DNA of 64,000 nucleotides. It comes from DATGZH01 sp035297265 (lineage in GTDB: Bacteria; Actinomycetota; Acidimicrobiia; Acidimicrobiales; RAAP-2). This document shows, one piece after another, positions 54,625 through 62,913 of this stretch. The notes under the pieces were generated by a model. It did no database searches, was not told the DNA's origin, and saw only the letters and a list, made by a program, of their open reading frames with translations. Location: the NCBI GenBank assembly GCA_035297265.1, contig DATGZH010000042.1, positions 1 to 64,000 on the forward strand, in the 5' to 3' direction. Each line of letters opens with the position of its first letter. Position 1 is the stretch's first letter. Both the position numbers and the translations under genes were made by a program.

Positions 54625-56082
54625 ATGACGACCACCACACCCGACACCGCCCGTGAGGGGGAGAGCGTCCTCGAGCACGGCCGCGTGGTGGCGATCGCCG
54701 GCCCCGTGGTCGACGTCGAGTTCCCCCCGCACGCCCTCCCCGAGATCAACCACGCGGTCGAGATGGACCTCGACCTCGAAGGGCGCAAGGTGACGGTCAC
54801 CGCCGAGGTGGCCCAGCAGATCGGCGAGGGCCGGGTGCGCTGCATCTGCATGCAGCCGACCGACGGGCTCGTGCGCGGCGCGCCGGTGCGCAACACCGGA
54901 CGGGGGATCACCGTGCCCGTCGGGCCCCAGGTCCTCGGCCACGTCTTCAACGTGCTCGGCCAACCGCTCGACACGGACGACATCGGTGAGATCGGGGAGC
55001 GCTGGGAGATCCACCGCGACGCACCGGACTTCGACCAGCTCGAGCCGAGGGCCCAGATGTTCGAGACCGGTCTCAAGGTGATCGACCTCCTCGAGCCCTA
55101 CGTGCTCGGCGGCAAGATCGGCCTGTTCGGTGGAGCCGGTGTGGGCAAGACCGTGCTTATCCTCGAGATGATCAACCGGGTGGCCACGGGCCACGGCGGC
55201 GTCTCGGTGTTCGCCGGCGTGGGCGAGCGGACCCGTGAGGGCACGGACCTCTGGCTCGAGATGAAGGAGTCCGGGGTCATCGAGAAGGCCGCCCTCGTCT
55301 ACGGGCAGATGGACGAGCCCCCCGGCGTCCGCCTCCGGGTGGCCCTCGGCGCGCTAACCATGGCCGAGTACTTCCGCGACGTCCAGAACCAGGACGTGCT
55401 CCTCTTCATCGACAACATCTTCCGCTTCGTCCAGGCCGGCTCCGAAGTGTCCACGCTGCTCGGGCGCATGCCCTCGGCCGTGGGCTACCAGCCGACGCTG
55501 GCCGACGAGATGGGCGAGCTCCAGGAGCGCATCACCTCGACCCGGGGCCGGTCGATCACCTCGGTGCAGGCGGTCTACGTGCCGGCCGACGACTACACCG
55601 ACCCGGCGCCGTTCACCACGTTCACCCACCTCGACGCCACGACCGAGCTCTCCCGGCAGATCGCCGCCCTCGGCATCTACCCGGCGGTCGACCCGCTCGC
55701 CTCGACCTCGAACATCCTCGCCCCCGAGGTGGTCGGGGAGCGGCACTACGAGGTGGCCCGCCGGGTCCAGGGCGTTTTGCAGCGCTTCCGGGAGCTGCAG
55801 GACATCATCGCCATCCTCGGCCTCGACGAGCTGTCCGAGGAGGACCGGGTCACCGTGTCGCGGGCGAGGAAGATCCAGCGCTTCTTGTCGCAGCCCTTCA
55901 ACGTCGGCGAGGTGTTCACCGGCTTGAAGGGGGTGACGGTCCCGGTGCAAGAGACGGTCGAGTCCTTCGAGGCGCTCGTGAACGGTGACCTCGACGACGT
56001 CCCCGAACAGGCCTTCTTGAACGTGGGCGGGGCCGAGTCGGTGCTCGAGAAGGCCCGCACCCTGGAGCAGGGCGGGGACTGA
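54625..56082 (+). CDS. atpD: ATP synthase F1 subunit beta
   Basis: Catalytic subunit, 485 residues. Walker A GGAGVGKTVL (about 170-179), catalytic Glu in GVGERTREG (about 202), Walker B DVLLFIDNIFRFVQAGSEVS, and the C-terminal DELSEEDRVTVSRARKIQRF helix including the DELSEED lever that contacts epsilon/gamma. Its stop overlaps the atpC start. Confidence 0.98.
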   Translation: MTTTTPDTAREGESVLEHGRVVAIAGPVVDVEFPPHALPEINHAVEMDLDLEGRKVTVTAEVAQQIGEGRVRCICMQPTDGLVRGAPVRNTGRGITVPVGPQVLGHVFNVLGQPLDTDDIGEIGERWEIHRDAPDFDQLEPRAQMFETGLKVIDLLEPYVLGGKIGLFGGAGVGKTVLILEMINRVATGHGGVSVFAGVGERTREGTDLWLEMKESGVIEKAALVYGQMDEPPGVRLRVALGALTMAEYFRDVQNQDVLLFIDNIFRFVQAGSEVSTLLGRMPSAVGYQPTLADEMGELQERITSTRGRSITSVQAVYVPADDYTDPAPFTTFTHLDATTELSRQIAALGIYPAVDPLASTSNILAPEVVGERHYEVARRVQGVLQRFRELQDIIAILGLDELSEEDRVTVSRARKIQRFLSQPFNVGEVFTGLKGVTVPVQETVESFEALVNGDLDDVPEQAFLNVGGAESVLEKARTLEQGGD

Positions 56083-56600
56083 TGCCCGACGGGGTTTTCC
56101 CGGTCGAGGTCGTCACCCCGGAGGCCTCGCTCGTCGAGACGACGGCCCGCGCCGTGGTCCTGCGCAGCTCCGACGGCGATCTCACTGTGCTCGACGGCCA
56201 CACCGCCCTCGTGACCGACGTCGTCTCCGGCGAGGTCCGGATCGACCAGGAGGATGAGAGCGTCCTGCGCCTGGCCGCCCACGGTGGCTTCCTCCAGGTG
56301 GACACGAGTCACGGGGCGGTCGAGGAGGCCGGCGCGCCGGCCGGCCTCTCCACCCGGATGACCATGCTGTTCGGCGTGGCCGAGCGGTCCGAGGACATCG
56401 ACGTGGAGCGGGCCCAGCGGGCCCGCGAGGCGGCCCAGGCGCAGGTGGAGGAGTTGCAGGCGGCCGGGGCTCGCGCCGGGGCCGAGCCCGCCGAGGAGGG
56501 TGCTGCCCTCACCCCCGAGCAGGTGGCGCTCGTGGCGGCCGAGGCGGCGTTGCGGCGGGCCGAGGTGCGGCTGCAGGTGGCCGGGGAGGCGACCTCCTGA
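56082..56600 (+). CDS. atpC: ATP synthase F1 subunit epsilon
   Basis: 172 residues. N-terminal beta sandwich (FPVEVVTPEASLVETTARAVVLRSSDGDLTVLDGHTALVTDV) with GGFLQV, then a longer than usual C-terminal helical part (ERAQRAREAAQAQVEELQ... ALVAAEAALRRAEVRLQV) interrupted by an Ala/Gly-rich stretch. Bacterial epsilon is usually near 130-140, so the inhibitory C-terminal domain is extended here. Last gene of the operon. Confidence 0.93.
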   Translation: MPDGVFPVEVVTPEASLVETTARAVVLRSSDGDLTVLDGHTALVTDVVSGEVRIDQEDESVLRLAAHGGFLQVDTSHGAVEEAGAPAGLSTRMTMLFGVAERSEDIDVERAQRAREAAQAQVEELQAAGARAGAEPAEEGAALTPEQVALVAAEAALRRAEVRLQVAGEATS

Positions 56601-56617
56601 GGCCCGGGCCTCAGGAG
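56594..56617. terminator. Perfect 24-bp palindrome at the atpC/glpX convergence
   Basis: CTCCTGAGGCCC followed by GGGCCTCAGGAG, no loop and no mismatch. The TGA of atpC and the TGA of glpX (other strand) both lie inside it. Probable bidirectional terminator of the ATP operon and glpX. Confidence 0.65.
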
Positions 56618-57612
56618 AACTCGATCGAGCTGAACTCGGCCAGCTTGTGCAGCGGGTGGATGGCGTCGATCTGGCGGATGGTGCCCGAGCGCGACCGCAT
56701 CACGAGTGACTGGGTGGTCGCCCCGAAGTCGTGGTAGCGCACGCCCTGGAGGAGCTCGCCGTCGGTGATGCCGGTGGCGGCGAAGAAGCAGTTGTCCCCA
56801 CCGACGAGGTCCTCGGACGTGAGCACCTTGTCGAGGTCGTAGCCGGCGGCGAGGGCGGCCTGCCGCTCACCGTCGTCGCGGGGCCAGAGCCGTCCCTGGA
56901 TCTCGCCCCCGATGCACTTCAGAGCGGCGGCGGCGATGACGCCCTCGGGGGTGCCGCCCACGCCGAACAGCACGTCGGCGCCGGACGTATCGGCCCGTCC
57001 GGCGGCGATGGCCCCGGCCACGTCGCCGTCGGTGATGAGCCGGATTCGCGCACCCGAGGCCCGGACCTCGGCGATCAGGTCGTCGTGGCGGGGCCGGTCG
57101 AGGATGACCGTGGTGATGTCGCGCACCGGCTTGCCCAGGGCCTTGCTCAGGGACTCGAGGTTCTCGGTGGGCGACCAGGTGATGTCGACCGCGTCCTTGC
57201 CCCGCGGGCCGACAGCCAGTTTCTCCATGTAGACGCAAGGCCCGGGGTCAAACATCGTGCCCCGCTCGGACACGGCGATCACCGCCAGGGCGCCGCTCCG
57301 GCCCGAGGCGGTGAGCGTGGTGCCGTCGATCGGGTCGACGGCGATGTCGGTGGCCGGCGGGGAGCCGTCGCCGATGCGCTCCCCGTTGAAGAGCATCGGG
57401 GCCTTGTCCTTCTCGCCCTCGCCGATGACCACCACGCCGTCCATGGAGATCGTGCGGAGCACGACCCGCATGGCGTTGACCGCCGCGCCGTCGGCGCCCT
57501 CCTTGTCGCCGCGGCCCATCCAGCGGCTCGCCGCCATGGCGGCCGCCTCGGTGACCCGGACGAGCTCGAGGGCGAGGTTGCGGTCCGGCGCCTCGGGGTG
57601 GGGGGGTGGCAC
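56611..57612 (-). CDS. glpX: Class II fructose-1,6-bisphosphatase
   Basis: Gluconeogenic phosphatase, 333 residues, GlpX type. MGRGDKEGADGAAVNAMR (about 28-45), VVIGEGEKDKAPMLFNGE (metal/phosphate site, about 58-75), and AVDPIDGTTLTASG (DPxDGTT, about 85-98). GTG start at 57612, with a -10-like TACGCT nine bases upstream. The frame continues upstream but that part is not conserved-looking. Convergent with the ATP operon. Confidence 0.95.
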   Translation of the reverse strand: MPPPHPEAPDRNLALELVRVTEAAAMAASRWMGRGDKEGADGAAVNAMRVVLRTISMDGVVVIGEGEKDKAPMLFNGERIGDGSPPATDIAVDPIDGTTLTASGRSGALAVIAVSERGTMFDPGPCVYMEKLAVGPRGKDAVDITWSPTENLESLSKALGKPVRDITTVILDRPRHDDLIAEVRASGARIRLITDGDVAGAIAAGRADTSGADVLFGVGGTPEGVIAAAALKCIGGEIQGRLWPRDDGERQAALAAGYDLDKVLTSEDLVGGDNCFFAATGITDGELLQGVRYHDFGATTQSLVMRSRSGTIRQIDAIHPLHKLAEFSSIEFS

Positions 57613-57941
57613 GCTCGGGCCAGCGTAGTGCCGAGGCCCCAGGGGCGACGAGGGTCGGCGGCGTGGGCGAACGCCCGGGTGATCACCTTCTCGACGCTCT
57701 CCGACGGCATCCTCGACACGCCGCCGCCGTGTCTCAGCCAGCTCCGGCGGGAGTTCCTGGCCCAGCCCCACACCCCGCTCGCCACGGCCGCCTGTGCCGC
57801 CACCGCGCCGCCCATCCAGTTCGCCGCCAACCCGTGATGACCGCCGCCGCCGCCGCACGTCCCCCCGCTCGCCCCGGGGCTCGGTCCGCCGTCGGCCCGC
57901 CGTTCCCCGGGCGGGTCGGCCGTCGCGGCGATACTGGGACG
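57613..57941. other. Divergent gap between glpX and murA
   Basis: 329 bp, high GC. All frames are open in places, including a + strand run from about 57676 to 57837 starting VITFSTLSDGILDTPP, but none has an RBS or a recognisable product. It contains the murA -10 at 57930-57935 and the glpX promoter. Confidence 0.5.
57930..57935 (+). promoter_or_regulatory. -10 of leaderless murA
   Basis: GATACT, six bases, then ATG 57942. Confidence 0.5.
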
Positions 57942-59231
57942 ATGACCTCCCCGGCGGGTGACTACTTCGTCGTGTCCCCGAACGGGCCGTTGTCGGGGAC
58001 GCTCGAGGTCGGTGGGGCCAAGAACTCGGCGCTCAAGCTGATGGCGGCCACCCTCCTCGCCGAGGGCCGCCACGTGCTCACCAACGTGCCGCGGATCCGC
58101 GACGTCGACATCATGACCGAGGTGATCGAGGCGCTCGGGGCCACGGTCAGCCGCCGGTCCGACGGGGACCTCGTGATCGACGCGCCGCCGTGCGACGACC
58201 TCGTACCCGAGGCCCCCTACGAGCTCGTGGAGCGCATGCGGGCCTCCGTCGTCGTGCTCGGGCCGCTCCTCGCCCGCTGCGGCCACGCCCGGGTCTCGAT
58301 GCCCGGCGGCGACGACTTCGGCCACCGCCCGATCGACATCCACCTCGCCGGCCTGGGCGCCATGGGGACGGTCTTCGCCTCGGCCCACGGCTACGTCGAG
58401 GGCCGGGTGGAGACGAGCGTCGGCCGGCCCCGGCTCGTCGGGTCCCACATCGTGCTCGAGTACCCGAGCCACACCGCCACCGACAACCTCGTGATGGCGG
58501 CGGCGCTGGCCAAGGGCACGACGGTGATCGAGAACGCCGCACGCGAGCCCGAGGTGGCCGACCTCGCCGCCTTCCTCAACGCCATGGGGGCCGTCGTCCG
58601 CGGCGCCGGCACGTCGCGCATCGAGGTCCAGGGGGTGGACGAGCTGCGCCCGGCCACCCACCGGGTGATCCCCGACCGGGTGGTGGCCGCCGCCTTCCTC
58701 GCTGCCGTGGGCCTGGCCGGGGGCGACGTGGTCCTCGCCGACGCCCGCCCCGAGCACATGGACATGCTCCTGCGCAAGCTCACGTCGATGGGGATGGGGC
58801 TCGAGCTCACGCCGGACGGCCTCCGGGCCACCGCGGCCGGCCGCCTGCGCTCGGCCGACGTGGCCACCCTCCCCTACCCGGGGATCGCCACCGACTACCA
58901 GCCGTTCCTCGTCACCATGCTTTCGGTGGCCGACGGCGTCGGCATCGTCACCGAGAACCTCTTCTCCGGGCGGTTCCGCTACGTCGACGAGCTCCGGCGC
59001 ATGGGGGCCGACGTCCGCACCGAGGGCCACCACGCCGTCGTGCGCGGGGTGGAGAAGCTGTCGGCCGCGCCGGTGCGGGCGCCCGACATCCGGGCCGGGG
59101 CGGCCCTCGTGCTGGCCGGCCTCGTGGCCGAGGGCGAGACCGAGGTGTCGGCGGCCCACCACGTGGACCGGGGCTTCGAGGACCTGGCCGCCTCGCTGCG
59201 CTCGCTCGGCGCCCGGGTGACCCGCCGGTGA
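57942..59231 (+). CDS. murA: UDP-GlcNAc 1-carboxyvinyltransferase, Cys-to-Asp active site
   Basis: First committed enzyme of peptidoglycan synthesis, adding enolpyruvate to UDP-GlcNAc; 429 residues. LEVGGAKNSALKLMAATLL (about 21-39), DPIRDVDI-type strand, and IATDYQPF near the C-terminus. In the active-site loop the sequence is MPGGDDFGHRPID: the catalytic Cys of the PGGC loop is Asp124 (codon 58311-58313). Asp at this site is known from M. tuberculosis MurA, where it gives intrinsic fosfomycin resistance. Start ATG 57942. Overlaps meaB by 4 bases. Confidence 0.96.
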   Translation: MTSPAGDYFVVSPNGPLSGTLEVGGAKNSALKLMAATLLAEGRHVLTNVPRIRDVDIMTEVIEALGATVSRRSDGDLVIDAPPCDDLVPEAPYELVERMRASVVVLGPLLARCGHARVSMPGGDDFGHRPIDIHLAGLGAMGTVFASAHGYVEGRVETSVGRPRLVGSHIVLEYPSHTATDNLVMAAALAKGTTVIENAAREPEVADLAAFLNAMGAVVRGAGTSRIEVQGVDELRPATHRVIPDRVVAAAFLAAVGLAGGDVVLADARPEHMDMLLRKLTSMGMGLELTPDGLRATAAGRLRSADVATLPYPGIATDYQPFLVTMLSVADGVGIVTENLFSGRFRYVDELRRMGADVRTEGHHAVVRGVEKLSAAPVRAPDIRAGAALVLAGLVAEGETEVSAAHHVDRGFEDLAASLRSLGARVTRR

Positions 59232-60193
59232 CGCCGGCCGGCCGGCCGGACCCGGGCAAGCTCCTCGCCGCCGCGGCCGACGGCGACCGGGTGGCCCTCG
59301 CCCGTCTGCTCTCGCTCGTCGAGCGGGGTGGCGCCCCGGCCCGGGAGCTGGCCGGCCTCGCCTACCGCACCCCCACGCCGTACACGGTCGGGCTCACCGG
59401 GGCCCCCGGGGCCGGCAAGTCCACCCTCACCGACCGGCTGCTGGCGTGCGCCCGGGCGGGCTGGGCCGACGAGCCCGTCGCCCAGGTGGCGGTGTTGGCC
59501 GTCGACCCCACGTCGCCGTTCACGGGTGGGGCCATCCTCGGGGACCGGGTCCGGATGCAGGACCACGCCACCGACCCGACGATGTTCATCCGCTCGATGG
59601 CCACCCGGGGCCACCTCGGGGGCCTGACCCTGGCGGTCCCCGACGCCGTTCGGGTGCTCGGCGCGGCCGGCTTCCCGCTCGTGCTCGTCGAGACGGTGGG
59701 CGTCGGCCAGATGGAGGTGGAGGTGGCCTCGGCCACCGACACCACCGCGGTCGTCGTCACGCCGGGCTGGGGCGACTCGATGCAGGCGGCCAAGGCCGGT
59801 CTCCTCGAGGTGGCCGACCTCTTCGTGATCAACAAGGGGGACCGCCCTGGTGCGGCCACCGCCCGGCGCGACCTCGAGCAGATGCTCGACCTCGCGCCGC
59901 CGGCCGAGTGGCGGCCGCCGATCGTCGACACCGTGGCCACGACGGGCGAGGGGGTGGAGGAGCTCTGGGCGGCGGTGGCCGACCACCGCACCTTCCTCCG
60001 CGACGGCGGGCGGCTCGAGCGGCGCCGGGCCGCCCGGCTCGACCACGAGCTGCGCCGGGTGCTCCAGGCCCGCCTCACCGAGCGGGTGGACGAGCTCACC
60101 GGTTCGGCCGACTTCGCCGAGACCGCCCGGGCCCTCGCCGAGGGGCGCCTCGACCCCTACGAGGCGGCCGACCGGCTGCTCGACGCGGGCTGA
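59228..60193 (+). CDS. meaB: MeaB-type methylmalonyl-CoA mutase-associated GTPase
   Basis: G3E-family GTPase (MeaB/ArgK) that chaperones cobalamin loading and protects methylmalonyl-CoA-type mutases; 321 residues. Walker A TGAPGAGKSTLTDRLL (about 55-70), AVDPTSPFTGGAILGDRVRM (switch I with metal ligands), FIRSMATRGHLGGL, ETVGVGQMEVEVA, and base-recognition NKGD. GTG start overlapping the murA stop. No mutase gene is in the window. Confidence 0.93.
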   Translation: MTPAGRPDPGKLLAAAADGDRVALARLLSLVERGGAPARELAGLAYRTPTPYTVGLTGAPGAGKSTLTDRLLACARAGWADEPVAQVAVLAVDPTSPFTGGAILGDRVRMQDHATDPTMFIRSMATRGHLGGLTLAVPDAVRVLGAAGFPLVLVETVGVGQMEVEVASATDTTAVVVTPGWGDSMQAAKAGLLEVADLFVINKGDRPGAATARRDLEQMLDLAPPAEWRPPIVDTVATTGEGVEELWAAVADHRTFLRDGGRLERRRAARLDHELRRVLQARLTERVDELTGSADFAETARALAEGRLDPYEAADRLLDAG

Positions 60194-60304
60194 CCACCCG
60201 GGCCGAAGGCCCGTTCGGGTACCGTTCGGTCGAACGAGACGCGCCCGTCCCTGGCGGGGGCGACCGGGTGGCCGGAGGGGCCGGGAAGACGAAAGGTGCA
60301 GGCG

Positions 60305-61081
60305 ATGGCAGAGACGATGGCGGTGACGCTCGAGCGCCGTGACGACGGGGTGGCGCTCGTCCGTCTGGACCGGCCCAAGGCCAACGCCCTCTCCATCCAG
60401 GTGCTCCAGGAGGTGCGGGCCGTGGCCGAGGACCTGGCGGCCCGCCCACCGGGGGCCGTCGTGTTGTGGGGCGGCGACCGGATCTTCGCCGCCGGCGCCG
60501 ACATCAACGAGCTCTTGGTCGCCTCGCCCGAGATGGTGGCGGCCACCTTCCACGCGGCGACCGGGGCGCTCGCCGCCATCCCCCGGGTGACGATCGCCGC
60601 GGTCAACGGCTACGCCCTCGGCGGCGGCTGCGAGCTGGCCCTCGCCTGCGACCTCCGCATCTGCGGCGAGGACGCCACGTTCGGCCTGCCCGAGATCACC
60701 CTCGGCCTCATCCCCGGCGGTGGCGGGACCCAGCGGCTCGCCCGCCTGGTGGGGGTGGGCCGGGCCAAGGAGATGATCTTCACCGGCCGTCAGGTGGGGG
60801 CGGAGGAGGCCCTGGCCATCGGGCTCGTGAACCGGGTGGTGTCCCGGACCGAGGTCCTCCTCGCCGCCATGCAGCTGGCCTCCGAGGTGGCCAAGGGGGC
60901 CCTCGCCGCCCAGGCGCTGGCCAAGCGGGCCGTCGACCAGGGTCTCGAGAACACCCTCGAGGGCGGCCTCAAGATCGAGCGCGGCCACTTCATCGCGGCC
61001 TTCAAGACCGAGGACGCCGGGCGCGGCCTCCAGTCGTTCCTGCAGGAGGGCCCGGGCAAGGCCACGTTCTTGGGTCAGTGA
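60305..61081 (+). CDS. Enoyl-CoA hydratase/isomerase family protein
   Basis: Crotonase-fold protein of 258 residues, likely hydrating 2-enoyl-CoA in fatty- or amino-acid oxidation. Oxyanion-hole IFAAGADINEL (about 62-72) and AAVNGYALGGGCELALACDLRI (about 100-120); catalytic Glu in GLPEITLGLIPGGGGTQRL, and the second Glu of the ECH pair in the ALGGGCELALA helix. Start ATG 60305 with AAAGG; GTG 60296 is possible. TreS start overlaps its stop. Confidence 0.9.
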   Translation: MAETMAVTLERRDDGVALVRLDRPKANALSIQVLQEVRAVAEDLAARPPGAVVLWGGDRIFAAGADINELLVASPEMVAATFHAATGALAAIPRVTIAAVNGYALGGGCELALACDLRICGEDATFGLPEITLGLIPGGGGTQRLARLVGVGRAKEMIFTGRQVGAEEALAIGLVNRVVSRTEVLLAAMQLASEVAKGALAAQALAKRAVDQGLENTLEGGLKIERGHFIAAFKTEDAGRGLQSFLQEGPGKATFLGQ

Positions 61082-62913
61082 CCGGACCCTTCGCACCGGG
61101 GGAGACCACCTTCGACCCCACGGCCCGCTGGTTCCAGCACGCCGTCTTCTACGAGGTCTACCTGCGGGGCTTCTACGACGCCAACGCCGACGGGACGGGT
61201 GACCTCCGGGGCCTGCGCGAGAAGCTCGACTACCTCCAGTGGCTCGGCATCGACTGCCTCTGGTTGCTGCCGTTCTACCCCTCGCCGCTGCGCGACGGCG
61301 GCTACGACATCAGTGACTTCTTCAACGTGCACCCCGACTACGGGACCCTCGGCGACCTCGTGGCGCTCCTCGAGGACGCCCACCGCCGGGGGATCCGGGT
61401 GATCTCGGACCTCGTCATGAACCACACGAGCGACCAGCACCCCTGGTTCGTCGAGTCCCGCTCGTCCCGCACGAACCAGAAGGCCGACTGGTAAGTGTGG
61501 AACGACGACGACCAGCGGTGGCCCGAGGCCCGGGTGGTCTTCACCGACGTCGAGCGCTCCAACTGGACGTGGGACGACACCCGCCAGCAGTACTACTGGC
61601 ACCGTTTCTACTCGCACCAGCCCGACCTCAACTACGACCACCCCGAGGTGGGCGACACGATGCTCGACCTCGTGCGCTTCTGGTTGGACCTCGGCCTCGA
61701 CGGGTTCCGCCTCGACGCCGTGCCCTACCTCTTCCAGCGCGACGGCACGGCCGGGGAGCACTTGCCCGAGACGCACTCCTACATCCGACGGGTGAGGAAG
61801 CAGCTCGACGCCGACTACCCGGGACGCGTCCTCCTCGCCGAGGCCAACGGCTGGCCGGTCGACGTGGCCGACTACTTCGGCGACGGCGACGAGTGCCACC
61901 TCTGCTTCCACTTCCCGCTGATGCCGCGGCTCTTCATGGCCGTGCGCCGGGAGCAGCGCTACCCGGTGACCGAGATCCTCTCGACGACGCCCGAGATCCC
62001 CGACGGCTGCCAGTGGGCCATCTTCCTCCGCAACCACGACGAGCTCACCCTGGAGCAGGTGACCGCCGAGGAGCGGGACTACCTCTTCGCCGAGTACGCC
62101 AAGGACCCGCGCATGAAGCGCCACATGGGCATCGGGCGGCGCCTCGCCCCGCTCATCGACGGTGACCGCCGGGTGGCCGAGCTGCTCTACTCGCTCGTGC
62201 TCTCCTTACCGGGGAGCCCGGTCATCTACTACGGCGACGAGCTCCTCATGGGCGACAACATCTACCTCGGCGACCGGGACTCGGTGCGCACGCCGATGCA
62301 GTGGTCGCCCGACCGCAACGGCGGCTTCTCCCGGGCCGACTTCGCCCAGCTCTACCTCCCCCCTCTCATGGACCCGGTCTACGGCTACGAGGCGTTGAAC
62401 GTGGAGGCCCAGCAGCGCAACCCGGGCGCCTTCTTGCACTGGCTGCGGCGGATGCTCGTCGAGCGGCGGTCGCTCCCGGTCCTCGGCGTCGGCGCCTTCG
62501 AGGTGCTGGCCTGCCCGAACCCGTCGGTGCTCGCCTACGTCCGCTCGGGCGAGGTGGTCGAGCTCGCTCCCGGGCACGACGAGGCGTTCGGGCCCTCCGT
62601 CGTGCTGCCGGCCGAGCGCCGTCCGGGTATCGGTCCGGTCGAGGCCACCCGGCTGGTGCCGGCGGCGGGTGCGCCGGCCGGTGGGACCCGCCGCACCCAG
62701 GCGGTCCTCTGCGTGCACAACCTCTCCCGCTTCGCCCAGCCGGCCGAGCTCCAGCTGGCCCGCTGGGCGGGCACCACGCCGCTCGAGGTGCTGGGCCGGG
62801 TGCCGTTCCCGGTGATCGGGGAGGAGCCCTCCATGGTCACGCTCGGTCCCTACGGCTACCTCTGGTTCGAGCTCACCCGGGAGACCCCGCTCGCCGAGGA
62901 GATCCTCGGGTGA
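61078..62913 (+). pseudogene. treS: Trehalose synthase (TreS) interrupted by an in-frame TAA
   Basis: GH13 enzyme interconverting maltose and trehalose. The frame runs from GTG 61078 (overlapping the hydratase stop) to 62913, 612 codons, full family length, but codon 139 is TAA (61492-61494). Around it reads NQKADW-stop-VWNDDDQRW; TreS relatives have WYVW, so one C-to-A change (TAC to TAA) explains it. Fragment 1 carries region I (DLVMNHTSDQHPWF); fragment 2 carries the nucleophile Asp213 in GFRLDAVPY, acid Glu255 in LLAEANGW and Asp321 in NHDELT. A GTG directly follows the stop and might allow restart. True mutation, readthrough or a sequence error are all possible. Confidence 0.9.

Noticed and set aside
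57676..57837. Possible 53-codon gene between glpX and murA
   Set aside because: No RBS, no homologue recognised, Ala/Pro-rich; the opposite strand is equally open.
57279..59162. 627-codon minus-strand ORF opposite murA
   Set aside because: Shadow frame of murA and glpX; no domain, His/Gly/Asp-rich.
61495..62913. Treating the second TreS fragment as an independent 472-aa gene
   Set aside because: It is in frame with fragment 1, lacks the first barrel strands and begins in the middle of a conserved block; a split by one nonsense codon is simpler.
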